Assembly: GCA_963778025.1 (NCBI GenBank)
Contig: CAVZTA010000018.1
Span: 1 to 64,000, forward strand
DNA length: 64,000 nt
Origin: CAVZTA01 sp963778025
GTDB lineage: Bacteria > Chloroflexota > Limnocylindria > Limnocylindrales > CSP1-4
Reading direction: 5' to 3'
Made by a program: the position numbers and the translations under genes. This document shows, piece after piece, positions 30,608-42,192 of the stretch. The notes beneath the pieces are model-generated. The model was not told where the DNA came from. It did not search any database and saw only the letters and a list, made by a program, of their open reading frames with translations. The first letter of the stretch is position 1. The number at the start of each line of letters is the position of its first letter.

Positions 30608-33022
30608 GTGCCCGACTTCCGCCTCGTCGCCCCGTTCCAGCCGACGGGCGACCAGCCCCAGGCCATCGACCGGCTGACCGACGGCCTTTCGCGCGGGCTC
30701 CGCAACCAGACGCTCCTGGGTGTCACGGGCTCGGGCAAGACGTGGACGATGGCCAACGTCATCGCCCGCCACAACAAGCCGACGCTGGTCCTGGCCCACA
30801 ACAAGACGCTCGCCGCGCAGCTCTACGCGGAGTTCCGCGAGTTCTTCCCGGACAACGCGGTCGAGTACTTCGTCAGCTACTTCGACTACTACCAGCCCGA
30901 GGCCTACCTGCCGCGGTCGGACACGTACATCGAGAAGGACTCGTCGCGGAACGACGAGATCGACCGGCTGCGGCACGCCGCGACCCACGCGCTGTTCGAG
31001 CGGCGCGACGTGATCATCGTCGCGTCGGTCAGCTGCATCTATGGCCTCGGCGCGCCCGTCGACTACGGGGCGACCGTCCTGAGCCTCAAGGTCGGCGGCA
31101 TGTACCGCCGCGACTCGGTCCTGCGCCACCTCGTCGACCTCCAATACCAGCGCAATGACGCCGCGCTCGGCCGCGCACGGTTCCGGGTCCGCGGCGACAC
31201 GCTCGAGATCGGTCCCGCATCGGCGGAGCTGGTCGTCCGCGTCGAGTTCTTCGGCGACGAGGTCGAGCGGATCACGGAGCTGGATCCGTTGACCGGCGAG
31301 CTGCTCGCCGAGCGCAAGGACCTCAACGTCTACCCCGCGACGCACTTCGTGACGCCGCGCGAGAAGCTCATCGGGGCGATCGCCGCGATCGAGGTCGAGA
31401 TGGAGGAGCGGGTCGGCCAGCTCGAGCACGAGGGTCGGGCCCTGGAAGGGGCGCGCCTTCGGCAGCGGACGACGTTCGACCTCGAGATGATGCGCGAGCT
31501 CGGCTACTGCACCGGTGTCGAGAACTACAGCCGCCACCTCGCCGGGCGCGAGGCCGGGTCACGGCCGTGGACGCTGCTCGACTACTTCCCGCCCGACTGG
31601 CTGCTCATCGTCGACGAATCGCACATGACCGTGCCGCAGGTCGTCGGGATGTACAAGAACGACCGGACCCGCAAGGAGATCCTGGTCGATTTCGGGTTCC
31701 GGCTGCCGTCGGCGCTGGACAACCGGCCGCTGACGTTCGAGGAGTTCGAGGCGCACCTGAACCAGGCGGTGTTCGTCTCGGCGACGCCGGGTCCGTACGA
31801 GCTGGAGAAGAGCGAGCGGATCACCGAGCAGCTGCTCCGTCCCACGGGCATCGTCGACCCGCCGATCATCGTGAAGCCCACCGAAGGGCAGATCGACGAC
31901 CTGATGGAGGAGATCCGCGAGCGGGTCGAGCGTGGCGAGCGGGCGCTCATCACCACGCTCACCAAGAAGATGGCGGAGGACCTCGCCGACTATCTCAAGG
32001 AGCTCGGCGTCAAGGTCCAGTACCTCCACTCGGAGGTCGACACGCTGGAGCGCGTGGCGATCCTGCGCGACCTGCGGCTCGGCGTGTACGACGTGCTGGT
32101 CGGCATCAACCTCCTGCGCGAAGGCCTGGACCTGCCCGAGGTGACGCTGGTCGCGATCCTCGACGCGGACAAGGAAGGCTTCCTGCGCAGCGCGTGGTCG
32201 CTCATCCAGATGATCGGCCGGGCGGCCCGCAACACGGGCGGCGAGGTGATCATGTACGCCGATACGGTCACCGAGTCGATGCGCGTGGCCATCGACGAGA
32301 CGGATCGCCGGCGGCGGGCGCAGGCGGCGTACAACGCGGAGCACGGCATCGAGCCGACGACGATCGTCAAGGACATCCGCGACCTCAACGACCGGCTGCG
32401 CCAGGTGGCCGAGGGGACCGTCGTCTACACGAACGAGCGGGGTCGTGACCTGAGCGACCTCGACCGCACGCGGGTCGAGCAGCTCATCGTCCAGATGGAG
32501 GCCGAGATGCGCTCGGCGGCCAAGCAGCTCGAGTTCGAGCGGGCGGCCGCGATCCGCGACGAGATCCAGCAGGTCCGATTGCGGGTCCTCGAGCAGGACC
32601 AGTCGATCATCGTGGCGCGGGCAGCCGAGCGGGCCGCGCAGGCGGCCGGTGCGGGAGACGGCGCGGTCGCGGCGGGCTGGGGGTCGGGCGACGTGCTGGC
32701 CTCCGCGGCGACGAGACGTCGGGCCGAGCGGGCCGCGGCGTCGGCGGGACCCACGTTCGAGGTCACGAGCGTCGCCGTCCTGCCAGCCGATGAGGAACCG
32801 CTCGACACGGTCGACGGCGTGCCCGGCGAGGACGGCGGCGATGCGTCGGGTGGGGCGATCGCCGCGGAGCTGTTCCCGGGCATCCGCGACGAGCACGACG
32901 ACGACGGCGGCTGGCAGGCGCGCTGGCTGGAGCGGCCGACGTGGGACGTGAGCGTCACGCCCAACATCCGGCGCCGCACGGGGCAGCGTCCGGGTCGCCG
33001 CGGGCCCCGCCGGGGCTACTGA
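30608..33022 (+). CDS. uvrB: excinuclease ABC subunit B
   Basis: 804 aa, the damage-verification helicase of nucleotide excision repair. Motif I is GVTGSGKTWTMANVI. The beta-hairpin region YFDYYQPEAYLPRSDTYIEK, the VDESHMTVPQ helicase motif II, and motifs V/VI (GINLLREGLDLPE, QMIGRAARN) follow. The UvrC-binding UVR domain is at about 620-655 (AAKQLEFERAAAIRDEIQQV). Family members are usually 660-710 aa; about 145 extra, mostly Ala/Gly/Asp-rich residues follow the UVR domain here. GTG 30608 gives the standard N-terminus. An SOS box and a leaderless-type promoter lie upstream. Confidence 0.97.
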   Translation: MPDFRLVAPFQPTGDQPQAIDRLTDGLSRGLRNQTLLGVTGSGKTWTMANVIARHNKPTLVLAHNKTLAAQLYAEFREFFPDNAVEYFVSYFDYYQPEAYLPRSDTYIEKDSSRNDEIDRLRHAATHALFERRDVIIVASVSCIYGLGAPVDYGATVLSLKVGGMYRRDSVLRHLVDLQYQRNDAALGRARFRVRGDTLEIGPASAELVVRVEFFGDEVERITELDPLTGELLAERKDLNVYPATHFVTPREKLIGAIAAIEVEMEERVGQLEHEGRALEGARLRQRTTFDLEMMRELGYCTGVENYSRHLAGREAGSRPWTLLDYFPPDWLLIVDESHMTVPQVVGMYKNDRTRKEILVDFGFRLPSALDNRPLTFEEFEAHLNQAVFVSATPGPYELEKSERITEQLLRPTGIVDPPIIVKPTEGQIDDLMEEIRERVERGERALITTLTKKMAEDLADYLKELGVKVQYLHSEVDTLERVAILRDLRLGVYDVLVGINLLREGLDLPEVTLVAILDADKEGFLRSAWSLIQMIGRAARNTGGEVIMYADTVTESMRVAIDETDRRRRAQAAYNAEHGIEPTTIVKDIRDLNDRLRQVAEGTVVYTNERGRDLSDLDRTRVEQLIVQMEAEMRSAAKQLEFERAAAIRDEIQQVRLRVLEQDQSIIVARAAERAAQAAGAGDGAVAAGWGSGDVLASAATRRRAERAAASAGPTFEVTSVAVLPADEEPLDTVDGVPGEDGGDASGGAIAAELFPGIRDEHDDDGGWQARWLERPTWDVSVTPNIRRRTGQRPGRRGPRRGY

Positions 33023-33057
33023 CGGCTCGCCCGCGAAGGCGGGCCGCAAAGGCCGTC
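33021..33057. terminator. nested hairpin between convergent uvrB and membrane-protein gene
   Basis: An inner 6-bp stem GCCCGC/GCGGGC (33029-33044, 4-nt loop) sits within an outer 6-bp stem GACGGC/GCCGTC. It overlaps the last bases of both convergent genes and probably terminates both. Confidence 0.5.
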
Positions 33058-33868
33058 ACCATTCGCCGGACCGGCGGCTCGCGAGGACCGTGAGTGCGAC
33101 GGCGAAGAACGTCGCTGCGAGCGCGACGATGGGGGCGAGCCACCCGCCGTCGCCGTTCGCGACGGCCAGCCAGGCGGCCACCGCGGCCACGCTGTTGAAC
33201 GTGATCGCCGCGATGTTCTGGAGACGCATCGCCCGCCAGCCGCCCACGCGCAGACTCGCGACGCCCGCGACCGCGTAGCCCAGACAGCCGGCGCCGGCGA
33301 GGCGGAAGACCCACGCGTCGGATGCGGGAAGGCCGAACACCTGGGCGAAGGGCTGCGGCGCGAGGAGCGGCAGCACGCCGAACGTGGCGGCGCTCAGCGC
33401 CGCAAGACCGATGACGACGCGCTCGCCCGTGACGAGCGGCGCCCCGCGGTCATCGAGGTGGAGGCCGGCTCGCGCGATGAGCACGCCGGCGATGACCGTG
33501 AACCCGGCGCCGGCCACGACCACGAACGGGACGACCGGCTGCTGCGCTCCGAGCAGCAGCTCGACGAGGCTGGCGCCGAAGGCCCCGAGCGCGAACGTGA
33601 AGGTCGCGAGCGACGGGATCATGAGCTCGTCCCACGTCTTGGGGCGAACGAGCGCGATCAGGGCGACGACGGCATAGCCCAGCGTCGCCGCACCGCCCAG
33701 TCGGTAGATGAGCGGGTCGTCACCCTGGAATCCCAGGACGCTCGCATAGGTCGCCGTGATGAGCAGCGGCGCGAGGCTGAACACCAGCGCGGCGGCTGCC
33801 TGGCCGGCGTTCGCGAGCCGGTACGGCGCGGTCTGCGCGGGGTCGAGCGACGTGCTGGTCGTGGACAT
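33056..33868 (-). CDS. polytopic membrane protein with internal duplication
   Basis: 270 aa with about eight hydrophobic segments. The two halves are related: YRLGGAATLGYAVVALIAL (about 55-73) corresponds to FRLAGAGCLGYAVAGVASL (about 190-208), each followed by a basic tryptophan-containing turn. This suggests a duplicated four-helix unit. GGAGGG a few nt before ATG 33868 supports the start. No family or function is recognised. Confidence 0.65.
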   Translation of the reverse strand: MSTTSTSLDPAQTAPYRLANAGQAAAALVFSLAPLLITATYASVLGFQGDDPLIYRLGGAATLGYAVVALIALVRPKTWDELMIPSLATFTFALGAFGASLVELLLGAQQPVVPFVVVAGAGFTVIAGVLIARAGLHLDDRGAPLVTGERVVIGLAALSAATFGVLPLLAPQPFAQVFGLPASDAWVFRLAGAGCLGYAVAGVASLRVGGWRAMRLQNIAAITFNSVAAVAAWLAVANGDGGWLAPIVALAATFFAVALTVLASRRSGEW

Positions 33869-34098
33869 GGCGTCCCTCCGTGGTGCGATCTGCCGGGGAT
33901 GCGCACCACCGCGCCGCTCGGATGAGCCGGGGATGAGCGGCGCGTAAGCGGGCGATGGGCGGCGCTGGCTAGGGTCCGGGGACCTGGCGCCGCCGACGCA
34001 TCCGTCGCCGCTCGCGTGTTCCCGCCGGGCGCGCGACGCCCACCGGCCAGCCCTCCGCCGCGACCGCCCTCCCGCCCATGCCTGGAGGACCTGGTCCC

Positions 34099-35750
34099 GT
34101 GCGTCCGTCCCGTGCCGCCTCGCTGCTGCCGGCCGCCTTCGTCGTCGCCTCGATGCTCGCCAGTCCGGTCACCGTCGCCGCACGACCGCGCTGGCCACCG
34201 TTCCCGACGCCGCGACCCAGCCCGACGCTCGCGCCGACACCCACCCCGACCCCGACATGGACCGCCACCCCGAGCGTCCCGCCCACCCCGAGTCCGAGCC
34301 CGACGGTCGTCCCGAGCGCCAGCCCGAGCGTGACGCCGACACCCACCGCGACGCCGCTCGTCGGTCCGATCATCTCGGCGGTCGCGGCGACCGAGATCAC
34401 CGCCACGACGGCGACCATCCGCTGGCACGTCAGCGAGCCGGCGACCGGTCAGACGGAGTACGGCACGACCATCGGATATGGGCAGCGTTCGGTCCTGGAG
34501 TCGTCGTTCGACTATGTCGACCACATCCAGGCGCTGTCCGGGCTCACGCCGGGCACGCTGTACCACTTCCGGGTCATCTCGACCGACGTCGACGGCAACG
34601 CTGCGGTCTCGCCCGACGCGACGTTCCGGACGCTCGATGCGGCCGCACCGACCCCGACCGCGACACCGAGGCCCACCCCGGTCCCGACGCCGGTGCCCAC
34701 GCCGACCCCGCGCCCCGGGCGTATCCGCCCGACCGGCCCGCGCCTCGTCGACGTCGCGACCCCGACTCGTGGGCCGACCCCGGTCGGTCAGACGATGGTC
34801 GATCCCACCTGGGGCAGCGACGTGACGGTCGTCACGGCGGACGGCCTGCGGCACGCGTACAGCCGTCGCAGCCGTGGTCCGCGGCGGCACGCTACGTGGC
34901 TGGCCGATACTGGCAACGTCATCGTCGACACCCAGGGTCGGACGGTCCAGGCCGGCCTCGTCTCCGACCGTCCAGTGGGCGAACACGGAGCCCACGAGCT
35001 GTCTACGGCGGCGAGGGCACGTCGAACGTCCTGAAGAAGGTCGACTACCGGACCGGCAGGCGCAGATCTGGCGGACCTGCACGCCGGCTACAGCGCGGCC
35101 GGTTGGGCATGGCGATGGTCGCATCAGCGTTCGACGACCGGGACTGACCATCTTGAACGCTGCAGTGCGCGGGTCGACGTCGAGCCCGAGTGCGATCGGC
35201 AGTACCAGGCAGCGCACGACTCACGTCGGTACCGGCTCGTAGCCCCAACATCGTCTCGATGAGCCGTCGGGCACCGTTCATGGCACGAGCGGTTCGACAT
35301 CGGCACGGTGTCGTGGGACGGGGCATCGCGGCCAAGGTCGCCCGCGTCCTCGTGGGCGGCATCGAGGTCAACGCGACCAGCCCGATGACTGGTGGACCTC
35401 CATCGGCACCCAGGCTACGGATCGTGGCGGTGCGATCGACGGCACGGCTCCAGCTCCTGACCGGCCGGTATGGTGTTCGGCGAGTCGCACGTGCTCATGC
35501 ACGAACATCAACCGGGATGGCTGGGTCTACTGTCGCGGTACACGAGGCGCGGGCGGTGCGTCGGTCACGACCAGGTCGTGGCGCTCGGCTCGATGGCTCG
35601 GGGATCGTCGAGGTGTTCGCCCACGCCCATCACGCGAGCGATGTGTACGAGCAGATGCCGCAGGCCGCGGCGAGCCGCGACGGGACGCAGGTCGGGTTCG
35701 CCTCGGAATGGAGCGGCACCTCGTACGCGTTCTACGTGGCTCGGCCGTGA
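34099..35750 (+). pseudogene. secreted Fn3 plus propeller-like protein, multiply frameshifted
   Basis: GTG 34099 (GGAGG 10 nt upstream) opens a signal peptide, a Pro/Thr linker and a fibronectin type III domain (ITATTATIRWHVSEP, YHFRVISTDVDGNAAVSPDA), open to about 34870. Beyond that, family-like segments continue but hop between all three frames: QPWSAAARYV, VYGGEGTSNVLKKVDYRTG, TNINRDGWVY, and finally VFAHAHHASDVYEQMPQAA with SRDGTQVGFASEWSG. The total span (about 550 codons) is what an intact protein would need, so no large deletion is evident. This density of indels is far higher than elsewhere. It is either a decaying gene or a poorly resolved stretch of assembly. Confidence 0.6.
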
Positions 35751-35818
35751 GCGCCGGGCGCCCAGCCCCACGGCCCGCGGCGCCTCGGCGGGCCGTGCGC
35801 AACGCGGGGCCCAGCCGC

Positions 35819-35824
35819 TACCGT
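35819..35824 (+). promoter_or_regulatory. predicted -10 box of the DinB-GNAT gene
   Basis: TACCGT lies 7 nt before ATG 35832 with no Shine-Dalgarno between. Confidence 0.35.
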
Positions 35825-35831
35825 TCCGACC

Positions 35832-36979
35832 ATGGACGACCGACCCGCCGCGCCGCTCCGGGTCGGTCTCGAGCCTGGCTACGACGCGGGTCGCGTCGGC
35901 GTCTGGCTCCTCGACGTGCCGGGCGCATTCGGCTGGGCGGCGTCCCGCGATCGGGCGCTGTCACAGACGCCGTCGATCGCCGGCGGCCTCCGCGACTGGC
36001 TGCAGGATCACGGGGAGACGCTCGACCTCCCGCCGATCCGCGGGGTCACGATCGTCGAGGAGGTGGCCCCCACGACCCTCGATGGCTACGAGCGCAACGC
36101 CACGTTCGAGGCGGACCGGCGGCCCGTCACGCGCGCTGACCTTGCACGCGCGGAACGGTGGCTCGCGTATGCCCGCGCCGACCTGCTCGAGGTCGCGGAT
36201 CGCGTGGCCGCGCATGAGCGCGCCCACGGCCCGCTGCCCGCCGAGGGCGACCGCGCAGAGCGCGCGAGCGAGGAGGTCCTTCGCCACCTGGCGGGCGCCG
36301 AGGTGTGGCTCACCTCGCGGGTCGACGGCTCGCTGCGCTTCGCGGGACCGCCACGGGAAGGCGACCCTCGGACGTACCTCGATGCCACGCGCGCATGGCT
36401 GGTCCAGCAGACTGCCGGTCCTCGTCGCACGCGACCCGGGCGTGGCACGGACCGACGGCAAGGGCGAGACCTGGACCCTCGCGAAGGTCCTTCGGCGGCT
36501 CGTCTACCACTCGCTGGATCACCTCCGGGAGCTCGAGCGCCGGCTCGCGCGTACCGACGGGACGGCGGAGCGGCTGGTGGTCACGCTCGAGCGTCGCCCG
36601 ACGGTCGAGGAGCTCACGCGCCTGCTCCTCGCCGTGGGCTGGGATCCCCGGGCGGCCCATCCCGATCGACTGGATGTGTCGACATCCGGCAGCACCGAGG
36701 TCGTCACGGCATGGGACGGCGACCGGCTCGTCGGCCATGCTCGATCGCTCAGCGACGGCGCGATGTCGGCATACATCTCGATGGTCATCGTCCATCCCGC
36801 GCTACCAGGCGTTGGGTGTGGGTCGGCGGCTCATGGAGCGGCTGCTCGACGGACACGACGGCGTGCGCTTCGCACTGTCGGCCGCGATGGGCATGGGCGA
36901 CTGGTACGCGCGGCTCGGCTTCGAGCCCGATGAGCGCGCGATGGTCCGGCGACGCCGGGAGGACCTGCCTCGCCGCTGA
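35832..36979 (+). CDS. DinB-like/GNAT acetyltransferase fusion, two frameshifts
   Basis: About 381 aa after correction. An N-terminal part resembles a HicB-like strand domain (RVGVWLLDVPGAFGWAASRD). A helical DinB/DUF664-like bundle follows (ASEEVLRHLAGAEVWLTSRV, then LRRLVYHSLDHLRELERRLA). The C-terminus is a GNAT domain (STEVVTAWDGDRLVGHARS, then VGRRLMERLLDGHDGVRF and WYARLGFEPDERAM). The frames join by removing one base near 36411 and one C near 36797; across the latter the acetyl-CoA motif reads HPRYQALGVGRRLMERL. Both events are insertions. The acetylated substrate is unknown. Confidence 0.72.
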
Positions 36980-37051
36980 CATCGGGGAGGGGTGGGGCCG
37001 CTAGCATGGGCGGGGCGCGCATCCGCGCCGACCGCTGGATGGAGGGGAACC

Positions 37052-37601
37052 ATGCGTCCCGCACGTCAGCTCGCCCTGCTGATCGCCGCGCTCGCCCTCG
37101 CGCTCGCCGCCTGTGGCGGCGCCGGCCCGCTGGCCGGGGGCGGTGGCGGCGATCCTGCGAGCGTCGCCCGCCAGGCGCTCGCCGATCCTGGCCGCGGGCG
37201 ACGTCACGAAGTTGACCGATCTCGCGTGTGCCGCCAGCAAGGAGGACATCGCGAAGTCGTTCACGGGCAGCCTCGGCGATCTCGCTCCCGGGACCGACCC
37301 GAGCGTGCTGCTCCAGGCCATCCGGATCGATACCTCGAAGGTGACCGTGGGCCAGGCGACCGTGACCGGCGACACCGCGGTCGTGCCGCTGAACGGGTCG
37401 ATGACGATCTCGATCGACGAGGAGAAGGCCAAGCCGATCGTCCAGGCCGCCCTCCAGGCGCAAGGTGCGCCGGCCGACGATGCGGCCGTCCAGGCCGCGA
37501 TGGGCTTCCTCTCCGCGTTCGAGGGCCAGCCCATCCCCCTCGACCAGCCGCTCACGCTCAAGCAGGAGAACGGCGCCTGGAAGGTGTGCGACGCGGCCTG
37601 A
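37052..37601 (+). CDS. small secreted lipoprotein, frameshifted
   Basis: About 182 aa after correction. The signal peptide ends in lipobox LAAC, then a Gly-rich linker and a compact domain (LTDLACAASKEDIAKSFTG, VTVGQATVTGDTAVVPLNGS, LTLKQENGAWKVCDAA). That domain resembles DUF4878/NTF2-like lipoprotein domains, which end in a W-x-V-C strand. The two frames join if one C is removed from GATCCTGG at about 37187, giving ALADLAAGDVTKLTDL. GGAGGGG lies 5-6 nt before ATG 37052. Function unknown. Confidence 0.65.
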
Positions 37602-37668
37602 GCGCCGTCTGCGCGTGGCGATGCCCCGCCCGTCGACCGGCCGCGGTCAGGTGGCGGTCGGAGCTCGG

Positions 37669-39328
37669 TCAGGCTAGCGCGCTCGACGTCCGTCCAGCGT
37701 CCAGGACCAGGACCGTATCGGCGTGACGGATCACGGCCTCGCGGTGCGAGATGAGGAGCGTGGTGCGGCCACGCATGAAGCTTTCGAGCGACACCAGGAG
37801 GCGCTCTTCGGTCGACACGTCGATGTCCGCGGTCGGCTCGTCGAGGACGAGGACCGGCGCGTCCTTGATGATCGCCCGGGCGATCGCGAGCCGGCGTCGC
37901 TCGCCGCCGCTGAGGCGCACGCCGTCCTCCCCGATCCGCGTCTCGTAGCCGAGCGGGAGCGTCATGATGAAGTCGTGGAGCTGGGCCTGCCGGCACGCGA
38001 GCTCGACGCGCTCGTCGGTGACGTCCGCGTCGGCGACCGCAAGGTTGTCGCGGATCGTGGCGTCGAACAGGTGCACATGCTGGGACACGACGCCGAGCAT
38101 CCGCCGGACATCGTCCGCGCGAAGGTCGTGCACGTCGCGGCCGCCGATCCGGATCGAGCCGCGGTCCGACTCCCAGAAGCGCAGCAGCAGGTTGACGAGC
38201 GTCGTCTTGCCCGACCCGCTCGGACCGACGAGCGCGAGGCTCTGACCGTCCGGGATGGTGAAGCTCACGTCGTCGAGGATCGGGCCGGACGTCGCGTCGT
38301 AGGCGAATCGCAGGTCCCGGACCTCCAGCCCGAACGCCGCCGGGAGCGGTTCGGGGACGATCGGGTCGATCACGGTCGGCGCGACGTCGGTCAGCGCGAA
38401 CAGCCGGCGACCCGCCGCATCGCTCGTGTGAAGGAGCTGCAACGACAGGGACAGGGGCTCGACGGCCTCGAATGCTGCGACGGCGGCGAGCGGCAGGAGT
38501 GCGAGGTACACGCCATCGAGCGCGCCACGATCGACGAGCGAGATCGCGACCGCGAGGATGACCACGCCGCACAAGCTCGTCAGGAGGGCCGCCAGGCCCG
38601 CGCTGATCCCGCGCAGCGCCGCCAGCCGCTCAGCCTGGCGTTCGAGCGCCCGACCGGTCGCGAGCGCCGACGCGCGATGGCGGCTCGCCGCATCGAGCGC
38701 GATGAGGTCGGCGAGGCCCTGGACCTCGTCGACGATCAGCGCCGAGAGTTCCGCACGACGCTCGATGAACGCGACCGCCGGATCGCGTGACAGACGCTGG
38801 ACGAGGATGGGCACGACGATCCCCGTCAGCACGAGGAACGCCAGCAGGACGACGCCGAGCAGGACATCGAACGTGCCCAGCCACACGGACGCCGCGGCGA
38901 CGACGAGGGCGGCCGTGATGGGCGGCACCAGCACCTGGACGTAGAAGCGCTCGAGGGTCTCGACGTCGGCGACGACCCTGCGTGAGCAGGTCGCCGCTGC
39001 GATGGCTGGTCAGCCGCGCGGGTGCGATGGGCTCGATCGAGGCGTAGAACCAGACGCGCAGGTCGGCCAGGATGCGCAGGGTCGCGGCGTGGGTGACGTA
39101 GCGCTCGAGGTATCGGAAGACCGCGCGCGAGATCGCGAGGACGCGGACGGCGGTGATCGCGAGGGCGACCTCGGCGACGTTGGTCACGAGCGCGGCCTTG
39201 CTGATCAGGTAGGCGGCGGTCGCCAGCAGCGCGATGTTCGAGCCGATCGCCGCGAAGCCGAGCAGCGCGCCGACCGCGATGGACCAGCGTCGGCCGGCGA
39301 CGAGTCGGACCAGCCGCACGAGCGTCAC
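37669..39328 (-). CDS. cydC: heterodimeric ABC transporter subunit for cytochrome bd assembly (CydC), frameshifted
   Basis: About 552 aa after correction. The transmembrane domain starts MTLVRLVRLVAGRRWSIAVG. The frames join at about 38979 by removing one base, giving SGDLLTRVVADVETLERFYV, the conserved end of TM3 in CydC. The nucleotide-binding domain has Walker A LVGPSGSGKTTLV, signature LSGGERRRLAIARA and Walker B VLVLDEPTADID. CydDC exports glutathione/cysteine or haem-related reductant and is required for bd oxidase assembly. GTG 39328 overlaps the stop of cydD (GTGA). It is the last gene of the cydABDC run. Confidence 0.85.
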
Positions 39329-41062
39329 GGGACGGCCTCGACGGGCGGGGGAGGGATCCGTGCGGGCCGGGTCAAGCCGCGCGCGTCGCCCGCGCCCGCC
39401 GTCACGAGCGCCGACTCGGCGACGCGTCCGTCGCGAAGGATGACCACCTGGTCGGCCGCCTCCGCCAGTCGCGTCCGATGCGTGATGACGATGACCGTGC
39501 GCCGAGGCGTCAGGCGGGCGATCGTGTCGGCGATGGCGGCTTCCGCGGCGGCGTCCAGATGCGCTGTCGGCTCGTCGAGGATGAGCAGCGGCGCGTCGAT
39601 GAGCAGCGCCCGGGCGATCGCGATCCGTTGACGCTCGCCTCCGCTGAGTCGGATCCCGCCTTCGCCCACGGGCGTCGCGTAGCCGTTCGGGAGCGCCTCG
39701 ATGAACGCCGCTGCGTGCGCCGCCGCGGCGACACGCTGGACATCTTCGATGGCCGCATCGGGGCGCCCCAACCGGATGTTCTCGGCGATCGTGCCGTGGA
39801 ACAGGCGAGGAGCCTGGGGTACCCAGGCGACGTGGTGTCGCCAGTCCGCGATGTCGATGGTCGCGAGCGGCAGATCCCCCACCCGGATCGTCCCGGCGTC
39901 AGGTTCGATGAAGCGCAGCAGGAGGCTCACGATGGTCGACTTGCCGGCACCCGTCGTGCCCACGATGGCCAGGCTCCGGCCGGCGGGGACCACGAAGCTC
40001 AGGTCACGGACGGCGGCATGCGGGCGACCGGCGTAGGCATACGTGACCCGCTCGAACCGGATCGACGGCGGCTCGGCGGTCGTCATGACGATCCGCAGGC
40101 GGCGGTGACGGAGACCCGCTCGCGGCCGCGGCGGCGCTCGCCTCCTGGGCGCCCGGCACCGCGTCCGCGCCGAGGATGTCGAAGATCCGTTCGGCGGCCG
40201 CTCGTCCCGAGCCGCCGGCGTGGTAGCGGACCGCGAGCTGGCGGATGGGCAGGAAGAATTCGGGGCAGATGACGAGGACCGCCAACGCCCGCTCGAACGG
40301 CATCGTGCCGGCCATGAGGCGAAGGCTGATCTCGACCGCCACGAGGGCGACCGCGAGCGCGGCACCCCATTCGAGCACGAGGCTCGTCTGGAACGCCGTC
40401 CGCAGGACCTCCATGGTCGTCTCGCCGTAGCGACGGCTGATCGAGCGCATGGTCTCGGCCTGTTCGGCGCTGCGGCCGAACATCTTGAGCGTCCCGATCC
40501 CGCCCAGGACGTCGAGGAAGAACGCGCTCAACCAGCGCAGCTCGAGGAAGCGTCGCCGGCTGATCTGACGGGTGCGCTGGCCGATCAGGGCCAACAGGAG
40601 CAGGAGGAATGGACCGGTCACGAGCAGGATCACCGCGGTCGGTGGGTCGATCACCCCCACGACGCCGAGGACCAAGAGCGGCACGAACACGGCGAGCAGC
40701 CGCGCGGGCTGATAGGACGCCGCCCACAGGTCGACGGCCTGGAGGCCGTCCACGATGACGCTCGACAGCTCGCCACTGTGCTCACGGCTCGTATGGACCG
40801 GGCCGAGCACGAACAGGCGAGCGGTGAGGTCGCGACGCAGGGCGCCGGTCAGCCGGTTGGCGCCCCGTTGCCCGGCGAGCTCGGCGCCGAACAGCACGAA
40901 CGCGCGGATGCAGGCGATCACGACCAGCACGATGAGGAGCGGCCCGACCTCCGCCAGCGACCGTCCGCCTCGGAACACCTCCGCGACGACGGCGCTCAGG
41001 ACATAGGCGCCGGCGACGACGAGCGCGGCCGCGCCGAGGCCGGCCGCCACCCCAGCACCCAT
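39325..41062 (-). CDS. cydD: heterodimeric ABC transporter subunit for cytochrome bd assembly (CydD), frameshifted
   Basis: About 578 aa after correction. The membrane domain is typical CydD (ANRLTGALRRDLTARLFVLG, REHSGELSSVIVDGLQAVD, PEFFLPIRQLAVRYHAGG). The NBD has GTTGAGKSTIVSLLLRF, LSGGERQRIAIARA and LLILDEPTAHLD. The TMD and NBD are in different frames that join somewhere in 40085-40150 by a one-base insertion, in the linker. Upstream of ATG 41062 the same frame reads ERRLLAYDPSSRRW, a CydD-like N-terminus, so the true start may lie further upstream behind another shift. The cydC/cydD naming follows gene order and is interchangeable. Confidence 0.83.
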
Positions 41063-41168
41063 CCACCGTCGGCTGCTCGGGTCATAGGCGAGCAGCCGCC
41101 GTTCCGCGGTCGGGCTGGCCTCGTCCGGGTGGACGCATCGTGGAACGTGCCGGCCGACGGTCGGCGGG

Positions 41169-42188
<1,020 letters not shown>

Positions 42189-42192
<4 letters not shown>

